This document shows positions 52,763 through 60,288 of a stretch of 64,000 bases of DNA, piece by piece; position 1 is the stretch's first letter; every line of letters begins with the position of its first letter. Source of the stretch: CANMXU01 sp052030545 (GTDB lineage: Bacteria > Pseudomonadota > Gammaproteobacteria > Enterobacterales > Alteromonadaceae). The stretch is from the NCBI RefSeq assembly GCF_052030545.1, contig NZ_JBPDIH010000007.1:244428-308427 (forward strand). Reading direction: 5' to 3'. The position numbers were made by a program, and so were the translations under genes. Under the pieces are notes generated by a model. That model was not told where the DNA came from, did no database searches, and worked only from the letters and a program-made list of their open reading frames with translations.

Positions 52763-53737
52763 ATGGCTGAAATAATTCAACATAAAGATGTGGTTCCAGA
52801 ATCATGTTTAGGTAAACGGTTGGACCAAACAATCGCGGAAATGTTTCCTGATTATTCAAGATCACGATTAAAAGATTGGATCTTAGCAGGGAAGGTTTCG
52901 GTAAACGGCCAAGTCTTAACTAAAGCGCGTGAAAAAATGTATGGCGGTGAAAGCATTGTTATTGATGCAGAAGTTGAAGCTGAACAACGTTTTGAAGCAC
53001 AAGACATTCCATTAAATATTGTCTATGAAGATGACGATATTTTAGTGATTAACAAACCTGCAGGTTTGGTTGTTCACCCAGGCGCTGGTAACCCTGATGG
53101 TACAGTGCTAAATGCGCTACTGCATCATTGTCCATCACTTGATGTGGTTCCTCGAGCAGGTATTGTGCATCGTTTAGATAAAGACACCACAGGTTTAATG
53201 GTGGTTGCTAAAACGATTGCAGCGCAAACTAATTTAGTTGAATCTTTACAAGCACGCGAAATAACCCGTGAATATGAAGCTATTGCTTGTGGCATTATGA
53301 CCGCAGGTGGTGTGGTTGACGAGCCTATTGGCCGACACGCGACAAAACGTACTCATATGGCGGTTACTTTTTCAGGACGTCCTTCTGTTACTCATTACCG
53401 TGTAATGGAAAAGTATCGTTTACATACACGTTTGCGTTTACGTCTAGAAACCGGACGTACTCACCAAATTCGTGTTCACATGGCGCACATTAATCATGTT
53501 TTAGTGGGTGATCCTGTTTACGGTGGTCGCCCAAGACCGCCAAAAAATGCAACGCCAGAATTATTGGAAATGCTTCGAGGCTTTAAGCGTCAAGCACTGC
53601 ATGCGGCAATGCTTTCATTATTCCACCCAATTACGGGTGAGCAAATGACATGGCGTGCTGAAATTCCAGAAGACTTCCAACAATTAATTCAGTGTTTAAA
53701 AGAAGATACTAAACTGAATGCAAGTGAAGACTACTAA
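52763..53737 (+). CDS. rluD: 23S rRNA pseudouridine synthase RluD
   Basis: 324 residues. S4 RNA-binding domain at the N-terminus (LGKRLDQTIAEMFPDYSRSR...) and RluA-type catalytic domain with Asp139 in VHRLDKDTTGL, KPAGLVVHPG, and RTHQIRVHMAHI. Modifies three uridines in helix 69 of 23S rRNA. Upstream partner of pgeF, whose start lies inside its last codons. Confidence 0.96.
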   Translation: MAEIIQHKDVVPESCLGKRLDQTIAEMFPDYSRSRLKDWILAGKVSVNGQVLTKAREKMYGGESIVIDAEVEAEQRFEAQDIPLNIVYEDDDILVINKPAGLVVHPGAGNPDGTVLNALLHHCPSLDVVPRAGIVHRLDKDTTGLMVVAKTIAAQTNLVESLQAREITREYEAIACGIMTAGGVVDEPIGRHATKRTHMAVTFSGRPSVTHYRVMEKYRLHTRLRLRLETGRTHQIRVHMAHINHVLVGDPVYGGRPRPPKNATPELLEMLRGFKRQALHAAMLSLFHPITGEQMTWRAEIPEDFQQLIQCLKEDTKLNASEDY

Positions 53738-54479
53738 AGCATTTAATTACGTGAACTGGCCAATCGATAATGTATTGGCCTTTATTACTACTCGGCAACA
53801 TCCACTTGGCTTGTCTGGTTCAAGTGCACCTTTTTCGCATTTTAATTTAGGTACTCATGTTAATGAGCGACCGGAAGATACCCAAGCCAACCGACAAACA
53901 CTTAGCCAATTTTTACCTCAAACCAGCCAAATTCAATGGTTAAATCAAGTACATGGCAGCGACGTTGCTTATGTTGAACATGCACAAGCTAAAGCACTTA
54001 CTGCTGATGCCGCCATTACCAATAAAAAAAATATCAGTTTAGCGGTGATGACCGCCGACTGTTTACCTATTTTATTAGCGGCTGAAAATGGTAGTGAAGT
54101 TGCGGCAATTCATGGCGGCTGGCGACCCTTAGCAGCTGGCATTATTGGCAATACCCTAGAAAAAATGGTAAGCGATGTTAAACAAATTCGCGCATGGTTA
54201 GGGCCTTGCATTGGCAAAACTGCTTTTGAAGTTGGCCAAGAAGTTAAAGATATGTTTGTTGAGCAAAACTCTGCATTTGCTGAGGCTTTTGTGCCTCATG
54301 TACCGGGCAAGTACTTTGCCGACCTTCACTTTATTGCGCGAATACAGTTGCAACAACTCGGCGTGAAGACTATTTCTGCATTAAGTGATTGTACTTATTT
54401 AGACGATGAACAATATTATTCATATCGACGAGAAAATGTGACTGGCCGCATGGCGACAGTGATCACGTGTTTGCCATGA
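53718..54479 (+). CDS. pgeF: Peptidoglycan editing factor PgeF (YfiH/LACC1 family)
   Basis: 253 residues, multicopper-like purine nucleosidase family. Metal and catalytic residues: His in NQVHGSDV, Cys in MTADCLPIL, and His in AAIHGGWRPLAAGI, where most members have HAGWRG. GPCIGKTAFEVGQEV and YSYRRENVTGRMA complete the pattern. It is reported to act on misincorporated wall precursors and on purine nucleosides. Overlaps rluD by 20 nt; a GTG at 53724 is an alternative start. Confidence 0.93.
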   Translation: MQVKTTKAFNYVNWPIDNVLAFITTRQHPLGLSGSSAPFSHFNLGTHVNERPEDTQANRQTLSQFLPQTSQIQWLNQVHGSDVAYVEHAQAKALTADAAITNKKNISLAVMTADCLPILLAAENGSEVAAIHGGWRPLAAGIIGNTLEKMVSDVKQIRAWLGPCIGKTAFEVGQEVKDMFVEQNSAFAEAFVPHVPGKYFADLHFIARIQLQQLGVKTISALSDCTYLDDEQYYSYRRENVTGRMATVITCLP

Positions 54480-54560
54480 TAAGTGCTCAGTTATATAGGC
54501 TATCAGTTATCGAATTGTCGCTGTAACATTGCGATAAATCATCTCAAACTTAAACAGTTG

Positions 54561-54590
54561 CTTGAAAAAAACAATAATCAACCTTATTTA
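54561..54590 (+). promoter_or_regulatory. Candidate heat-shock (sigma-32) promoter of clpB
   Basis: CTTGAAA at 54561-54567, identical to the sigma-32 -35 consensus, then 14 nt and CCTTATTTA at 54582-54590, close to CCCCATNTA. About 50 nt before the clpB ATG, a well-known heat-shock gene. Confidence 0.6.
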
Positions 54591-54640
54591 ATAGTTATCA
54601 ATATTCAGTAACTTGGTTGTTAAGTTATAGGAGACTTCTT

Positions 54641-57214
54641 ATGCGTTTAGATCGTTTTACTCAAGCCTTACAAATTGCTATTTCTGATGCGCAGTCAATA
54701 GCACTTGGTCGCGATAACCAATTTATCGAACCTATTCATTTAATGATGGCACTGCTTAATCAAAATGCCAGTAGCATTATTCCGCTACTAAAAAGTGCTG
54801 GCATCGACGTGTTCACGCTACGAACTCAAGTTGATAACGCCATTCAAAGTTTGCCGCAGGTGGAAGGTGTTGGCGGTGAAGTTCAATTGTCGTCTGCGAT
54901 GGGCAATTTACTTAATCTTTGCGATAAATATGCACAAAAGTTAGGTGATAAATTTATTTCATCAGAGATATTTGTATTAGCGGCGCTTGAAGATAAAGGC
55001 AAACTTGGTCAAATTTTAAAGTCGCTTGGCGCAAATAAACAACGTTTAAAAGATGCAATTTCACACGTTCGTGGTGGTGAAAAAGTTAATGATCAAAATG
55101 CCGAAGATGTACGGCAGGCGCTTGATAAATATACGGTTGATTTAACCGAGCGTGCAGTTGAAGGCAAATTAGATCCGGTTATTGGCCGTGATGATGAAAT
55201 TCGTCGCACTATTCAAGTGCTGCAACGTCGTACTAAAAATAATCCCGTACTTATTGGTCACCCAGGTGTTGGTAAAACGGCAATAGCTGAAGGTTTAGCA
55301 CAACGAATTGTTGATCATGAAGTACCTGAAGGTTTGAAAAATAAACGCGTATTATCACTTGATATGGGCGCATTGGTTGCGGGTGCTAAATATCGCGGTG
55401 AATTTGAAGAGCGCTTAAAAGCTGTGCTAAATGAGCTGTCGAAAGAAGAAGGGCAGGTTATTTTATTTATCGATGAGCTTCATACTATGGTTGGCGCAGG
55501 TAAAACTGATGGCGCGATGGATGCGGGCAATATGTTAAAACCGGCACTGGCGCGTGGCGATTTACATTGTGTTGGCGCAACAACGTTAGATGAATATCGT
55601 CAGTACATTGAAAAAGATGCGGCACTTGAACGCCGTTTCCAAAAAGTACTCATTGATGAGCCTAGCGTTGAAGATACCATTGCCATTTTACGTGGTTTAA
55701 AAGAGCGTTACGAATTACATCATAATGTTGATATTACCGATCCTGCCATCGTTGCAGCTGCGTCGTTGTCACACCGCTATATTAGCGATCGACAATTACC
55801 AGATAAAGCCATTGATTTAATTGATGAAGCGGCGTCGAGTATCCGTTTGCAAATGGATTCAAAACCTGAAGATTTAGATCGCTTAGATCGCCGTATTATT
55901 CAGTTAAAACTTGAACAACGCGCTTTAGAAAAAGAGCCGGATGACGCGTCAAAAAAACGATTAAAACTCATTTCCGATGATTTACATGAATGCCAAGCCA
56001 GTTACGATGAACTTGACGAAGTGTGGAAAACGGAAAAAGCGGCCATTCACGGTACTCAAGCCATTAAAACTGAGTTAGAACAAGCGCGAATTGAATTGGA
56101 AGCCGCGCGTAGAGCGGGCGATCTTAATCAGATGTCTGAGCTTCAGTACGGAAAAATTCCCGCACTAGAAAAGCAACTCGATTTAGCCTCTCAAGCTGAA
56201 ATGCAAGAAATGAACTTGCTTAAAAATAAAGTGACCGATGTTGAAATTGCTGACGTGCTTAGCCGTGCAACCGCTATTCCTGTTGCTAAAATGCTCGAAG
56301 GTGAAAAAGAAAAACTACTGCAAATGGAAGATAATTTGCATAAGCGAGTGATAGGCCAATCAGAAGCGGTCGTTGCTGTAGCTAATGCGATTAGACGTTC
56401 ACGTGCAGGCTTGTCAGATCCTAATCAACCGATAGGCTCATTTTTATTTCTTGGCCCAACAGGTGTCGGTAAAACTGAGTTAACCAAAGCATTAGCGCAT
56501 TTTCTATTTGATAGTGAAGACGCCTTGATCCGTGTTGATATGTCCGAGTTTATGGAAAAACACTCAGTTGCACGTTTAGTTGGCGCGCCTCCTGGCTATG
56601 TCGGGTATGAGGAAGGTGGCTATTTAACCGAAGCGGTTAGACGTAAACCGTATTCCGTTATTTTACTTGATGAAGTTGAAAAAGCACATCCCGATGTTTT
56701 TAATATTCTGTTGCAAGTATTAGACGACGGCAGATTAACCGATGGCCAGGGTCGCACGGTCGACTTTAAAAATAGCGTCATTATTATGACCTCTAATATT
56801 GGCTCAGATATTATTCAAAGTTTTGGTGATGACAGTCATTATCAAGAAATGAAAGAAAACGTGATGGCAGAGCTTAGTCATCATTTTAAACCTGAGTTTA
56901 TTAACCGTGTTGATGAAACTGTTGTTTTCCATCCGTTAATTTCAGAGCAAATTGAGCAGATCGCTAAGATTCAAATTAATGCGTTAGCAAAAAGGTTACA
57001 AGAGAAAAATCTGAATTTAGACGTATCGCCTGAAGCACTTTCGTTGATTGCTAGCGCAGGCTTTGACGTATTATTTGGCGCACGTCCGTTAAATAGGGCG
57101 ATTCAACAACGCGTGGAAAACCCGCTGGCGCAAAAACTATTGGCAGGAGATTACCATGAAGGCAGCACCATCAGTGTGACTGTCGAACATGATGAGTTAG
57201 TGTTTAATCATTAG
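54641..57214 (+). CDS. clpB: ATP-dependent disaggregase ClpB
   Basis: 857 residues from the ATG preceded by TAGGAGA. N-terminal domain (1-150), first AAA+ domain with Walker A GHPGVGKT (most ClpB have GEPGVGKT; the His does not touch the nucleotide-binding core) and IDELHTMVGAG, long coiled-coil middle domain (about 400-525), second AAA+ domain with GPTGVGKTEL and the LLDEVEKAHPD Walker B. Ends EHDELVFNH. With DnaK it rescues aggregated proteins. Preceded by a likely sigma-32 promoter. Confidence 0.97.
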   Translation: MRLDRFTQALQIAISDAQSIALGRDNQFIEPIHLMMALLNQNASSIIPLLKSAGIDVFTLRTQVDNAIQSLPQVEGVGGEVQLSSAMGNLLNLCDKYAQKLGDKFISSEIFVLAALEDKGKLGQILKSLGANKQRLKDAISHVRGGEKVNDQNAEDVRQALDKYTVDLTERAVEGKLDPVIGRDDEIRRTIQVLQRRTKNNPVLIGHPGVGKTAIAEGLAQRIVDHEVPEGLKNKRVLSLDMGALVAGAKYRGEFEERLKAVLNELSKEEGQVILFIDELHTMVGAGKTDGAMDAGNMLKPALARGDLHCVGATTLDEYRQYIEKDAALERRFQKVLIDEPSVEDTIAILRGLKERYELHHNVDITDPAIVAAASLSHRYISDRQLPDKAIDLIDEAASSIRLQMDSKPEDLDRLDRRIIQLKLEQRALEKEPDDASKKRLKLISDDLHECQASYDELDEVWKTEKAAIHGTQAIKTELEQARIELEAARRAGDLNQMSELQYGKIPALEKQLDLASQAEMQEMNLLKNKVTDVEIADVLSRATAIPVAKMLEGEKEKLLQMEDNLHKRVIGQSEAVVAVANAIRRSRAGLSDPNQPIGSFLFLGPTGVGKTELTKALAHFLFDSEDALIRVDMSEFMEKHSVARLVGAPPGYVGYEEGGYLTEAVRRKPYSVILLDEVEKAHPDVFNILLQVLDDGRLTDGQGRTVDFKNSVIIMTSNIGSDIIQSFGDDSHYQEMKENVMAELSHHFKPEFINRVDETVVFHPLISEQIEQIAKIQINALAKRLQEKNLNLDVSPEALSLIASAGFDVLFGARPLNRAIQQRVENPLAQKLLAGDYHEGSTISVTVEHDELVFNH

Positions 57215-57326
57215 TGTTTAACTATTGCAGGTAATCGAGCAAGTAGATTGTAATAACTAGGAAATGTTGGCCTTTCGAAGTGCAGTTTTGTTCAAAATAA
57301 ATACGAAAGTTCAACAGCCCTGAGCG

Positions 57327-57764
57327 TTAGTTATTACAATAAACCTCTACTTGTTTTTCACCTAATGCTTGTTGTTGATTTTTTTGCTGATTGGTGAGTA
57401 CTTTGATATCGCCATTTGCATCGGTATATTGAATTTTATCGAAAGTCGCTAAGGTTTTTAAATTTAAACGAGCAGCAGCACATTTCTCTGAGCTTTCTTC
57501 TTGTACCGATTTAGCTTCTGGTTCTTGAGTCTCTGTACTAGCAAGCGGGGCATCAAGTTGCTGTTGTACACTTGGTGTTTTTACTTCTTGTGACACTTGC
57601 ACTGCTTGTGCCATCGTCAATTCAGTATAGTTATCGTGCGCAGGTTGGTGTTGACTAAAGTGGACTATATTTTTATCGTCTACCCATCGATATACCGTGA
57701 TCTCAGCTGACCAAACGGTGGCAGAGCAAAGTAATAATACAATAGTGCTAAAACGGTAAAACAT
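57327..57764 (-). CDS. DUF4124 domain-containing secreted protein
   Basis: 145 residues with a Sec signal peptide (about 1-19, cleaved after VWSA). The mature N-terminus ITVYRWVDDKNIVHFSQHQP is the DUF4124 motif, a short beta unit found in many envelope proteins. The rest is a Glu/Gln-rich linker and a C-terminal part with two Cys that may pair. Function unknown. Converges with clpB. Confidence 0.85.
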   Translation of the reverse strand: MFYRFSTIVLLLCSATVWSAEITVYRWVDDKNIVHFSQHQPAHDNYTELTMAQAVQVSQEVKTPSVQQQLDAPLASTETQEPEAKSVQEESSEKCAAARLNLKTLATFDKIQYTDANGDIKVLTNQQKNQQQALGEKQVEVYCNN

Positions 57765-57973
57765 AATATTTCCTATAAATTACGCGATAAAACTTCTTTA
57801 ATATCAGCAAATTTTATTTTTATTTACTTATTCTTATAACAACACTATCTGTAGTTTACAAATTTTATTCACCATAGAACGACGATAAAGACATTAATAA
57901 TTCTATACCTAGGTTTGGATGTTATGGTAAATTAAGCCACTTTTCTTGATTTTTAATATATGGCTTTACATTA

Positions 57974-58849
57974 ATGAGCGATAAACATTCGGCAGAAAAT
58001 ACGCCAAATCGTGGTATTTATTTACTTCCAAACCTATTAACAACTGCCGGTCTTTTTTCCGGATTCTTCGCGGTAGTTTCTTCAATGAACGGGCATTTTA
58101 TTCAAGCCGCTGTAGCAATTTTTATTGCAATGATTTTTGATGGCTTAGACGGGCGTGTTGCTCGAATGACCAATACCCAAAGTGAATTTGGCGCCGAGTA
58201 CGACAGTATGGCCGACATGGTTTCTTTTGGTATTGCGCCTGGGCTTGTCTCATATAACTGGGCATTATCAGGTATGGGTAAATTTGGCTGGTTAGCGGCG
58301 TTTGTTTTTGTTGCTGCGGCGGCATTGCGTTTAGCGCGCTTTAATACTCAAGTGGGCGTTGCTGATAAACGTTATTTCCAAGGGTTAGCGAGCCCTGCGG
58401 CTGCGGCTGTTATTGCAAGTTTGGTCTGGGTTGGCACCGAATATCAAATAGACGGACAAGATTACGGTTTTATCGTTGGCTTAATTACGATATTAACGGG
58501 TTTATTAATGGTCAGTAATTTCAGGTACAACAGCTTTAAAGATGTTGACTGGAAAGGCAAGGTTAACTTTATTGTTGTACTGCTCATTGTATTAGTGTTT
58601 GTTGTTGTAGCAGCAAGTCCGGCTGAGTTACTACTAGCGATATTTGTTTTATATGCGTGCTCAGGGCCTGTGACCACAATTCGTTCAGTCAAGCGTTTAA
58701 AGTTAGAACACGTTGTTGGTGATGATACCGCTGATGCTGACTTTTCTGAATCAGTGAAAGAGCCAATTCAAGATAAAGACAGTAGTAAAGCAAATAACGA
58801 AAGCAAAGAAGCCAAGCAAGAAACTACTGAATCGTCTGATAAAAAATAA
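57974..58849 (+). CDS. pssA: CDP-diacylglycerol-serine O-phosphatidyltransferase
   Basis: 291 residues. Membrane enzyme of the CDP-alcohol phosphotransferase family that makes phosphatidylserine, precursor of phosphatidylethanolamine. The full motif D-x2-DG-x2-AR-x8-G-x3-D-x3-D runs from Asp56 to Asp81 (FDGLDGRVARMTN...EYDSMAD). About eight hydrophobic helices, and a charged tail of about 45 residues rich in Asp, Glu, Lys and Ser. This is the membrane (type II) enzyme, unlike the soluble PssA of E. coli. Confidence 0.95.
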   Translation: MSDKHSAENTPNRGIYLLPNLLTTAGLFSGFFAVVSSMNGHFIQAAVAIFIAMIFDGLDGRVARMTNTQSEFGAEYDSMADMVSFGIAPGLVSYNWALSGMGKFGWLAAFVFVAAAALRLARFNTQVGVADKRYFQGLASPAAAAVIASLVWVGTEYQIDGQDYGFIVGLITILTGLLMVSNFRYNSFKDVDWKGKVNFIVVLLIVLVFVVVAASPAELLLAIFVLYACSGPVTTIRSVKRLKLEHVVGDDTADADFSESVKEPIQDKDSSKANNESKEAKQETTESSDKK

Positions 58850-58896
58850 AGTTGGCTATGGCTTAGTTATGTAGCTAAGTTGAAATATTCAATACC

Positions 58897-58922
58897 AAGG
58901 AAGCTTAGGCTTCCTTTTTTTA
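58897..58922 (+). terminator. Rho-independent terminator of pssA
   Basis: AAGGAAGC-TTAG-GCTTCCTT hairpin with seven Ts, about 50 nt past the stop. Confidence 0.93.
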
Positions 58923-59183
58923 TGTGCGATAGTTTGTGAAGCTGCACGTGTAGAGCTTGTCATTTTACAACTGTGTTATTAAGTCTGCTAATTAAAAGAT
59001 TTCTTCGAGTGTCGGATTTTTTTACACTATCGCTTACTAAAGTTAACAAGATGTTAATATACGCCGTGTTTCTTCATAACTCTTTGTTTTATATGTTGAT
59101 AGTTGTTTTGGTCTAGTACTTGCTAATATCGAGTGTCGCAAAACTTTTGCCATTAAAATTAATAACAACAAGTAGGAAGCCAT
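58923..59183 (+). promoter_or_regulatory. Upstream region of the PEP-CTERM gene, with a 10-bp direct repeat
   Basis: No gene seen. TCGAGTGTCG occurs at 59005-59014 and again at 59129-59138, in the same orientation. This could be a paired regulator site for the PEP-CTERM gene; the match may also be chance. Confidence 0.3.
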
Positions 59184-59771
59184 ATGTTAAACAAATTAGT
59201 GTTACGCATTTTTTTATCGCTGTCACTTGCCTTTGCTGGAGCCGCAAATGCAACTATCATCACTCAAGAAATATTTTATGATGCCGGTTACGACAGTGTT
59301 GATGAGTTCGAGTTAATTGGCTCTATCACGATTAATACTCACGGCGCAGACCAATATGAAGTATGGGATGACGTGTTAGGTGAGTTCGTTAAGCAAGCAG
59401 AAGTAAACGAATGGGTGGAATTTAATCTATTTGGTTTTGATATGATCACCGAAGGGTTTGCTGATTTGTTAGGTGACCCTAGCTATTTTGGTTTCTTTAG
59501 TGCCATTGTTAACCCTAATGACTGGTATGCGGGTATTGAATCGCTTGATTTTGACCTATCGGAAGATACTTACGGATTTTATGAATTTAATGGTTATATC
59601 GATACAGCGTTTGACGATGGTTACGGCAGCTTTGATGTTTTTTCTGCAAGTGGTGACCTGTATGAATTTGGTACTTTAAAGTTCGGTGAAGTGTCAGTAC
59701 CAGAGCCTTCAACCTTAATTATGTTATTTGCAGGATTACTCGCTTTAGTGACTCGTCGTAAATCAGCATAG
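59184..59771 (+). CDS. PEP-CTERM sorting-signal extracellular protein
   Basis: 195 residues. Signal peptide (about 1-23, ending ANA), a strand-rich, Phe/Tyr/Asp/Glu-rich mature part with no Cys and no family I recognise, and the C-terminal tripartite PEP-CTERM signal: VPEPST, a hydrophobic helix (LIMLFAGLLALV), then TRRKSA. Such proteins are cut and transferred by an exosortase (EpsH/XrtA type) and linked with exopolysaccharide. No exosortase gene is in the window. AGGAAG lies before the ATG, and a strong terminator follows. Confidence 0.9.
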   Translation: MLNKLVLRIFLSLSLAFAGAANATIITQEIFYDAGYDSVDEFELIGSITINTHGADQYEVWDDVLGEFVKQAEVNEWVEFNLFGFDMITEGFADLLGDPSYFGFFSAIVNPNDWYAGIESLDFDLSEDTYGFYEFNGYIDTAFDDGYGSFDVFSASGDLYEFGTLKFGEVSVPEPSTLIMLFAGLLALVTRRKSA

Positions 59772-59792
59772 ACTCATTATTTTTTGATGAAT

Positions 59793-59822
59793 GAGGCTTT
59801 ACTTCGGTAAAGCCTTTTTTTA
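59793..59822 (+). terminator. Rho-independent terminator of the PEP-CTERM gene
   Basis: AGGCTTTAC-TTCG-GTAAAGCCT hairpin with seven Ts, 22 nt past the stop. Confidence 0.95.
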
Positions 59823-59830
59823 TGCCCAAA

Positions 59831-60005
59831 AAGCGGTAAGCGATAAGTTAAAAGCCGCAAGCGGTAAGTTATAAGCGGTAAGTGGTAAGTAAGAAGCGGT
59901 AAGTGATAAAGGATAAAAAGTAAGTAATAAGTAAAAAGCCGCAAGCGGTAAGTCATAAACGGCATGTGGTGAGTATTAATCGATAAGCCTCAAACATAAA
60001 GCTCA
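59831..60005 (+). repeat. Heptad repeat array (AAGYNNN), 25 units, after the PEP-CTERM gene
   Basis: Twenty-five 7-nt units in unbroken phase: AAGCGGT occurs five times, AAGCCGC twice, with AAGCGAT, AAGTTAA, AAGTTAT, AAGTGGT, AAGTAAA, AAGTCAT, AAGCCTC and others. AAG starts about 18 of the units. Degeneracy grows toward the distal end. It begins 9 nt past the terminator T run, so most of it may not be transcribed. A reading frame on the other strand (LPLLTYHLP-like) is an artefact. Confidence 0.88.
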
Positions 60006-60243
60006 ATGTTTTATCTAGGAAATCTTAAAACTATTTCCCTTCTATACCTATATTGGCACAACACTTATTTGAGCAATGCCCGGTTTGAGAAAACTCTCTA
60101 TCGTAACTTTAGGTCAATCGCTAGCGATTAAATAGCTAGCGATTGAATGGCAAGTCAAACTTAGTGCCATGCGTTAAATGTATGGTTCACTTCGCGTGTT
60201 AACCAGTCGATAGAAAATTATTCATAAATGAAGTCGCAATAAA

Positions 60244-60263
60244 GAAGCCACCCGCAGGTGGCT
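60244..60263 (-). terminator. Terminator hairpin of the subtilase gene
   Basis: AAGCCACC-CGCA-GGTGGCTT hairpin, 26 nt past the stop; on the minus strand followed by a broken T run (CTTTATTG). Confidence 0.6.
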
Positions 60264-60288
60264 TAGATATATTAATGCTTATAAGTGA

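Noticed and set aside
59777..59965. Minus-strand frame with LPLLTYHLP-like repeats
   Set aside because: It is the reverse complement of the heptad array and terminator, not a gene.
22771..60005. Heptad arrays as CRISPR
   Set aside because: No 20-40 bp repeats separated by unique spacers and no cas genes; the period is 7 bp.
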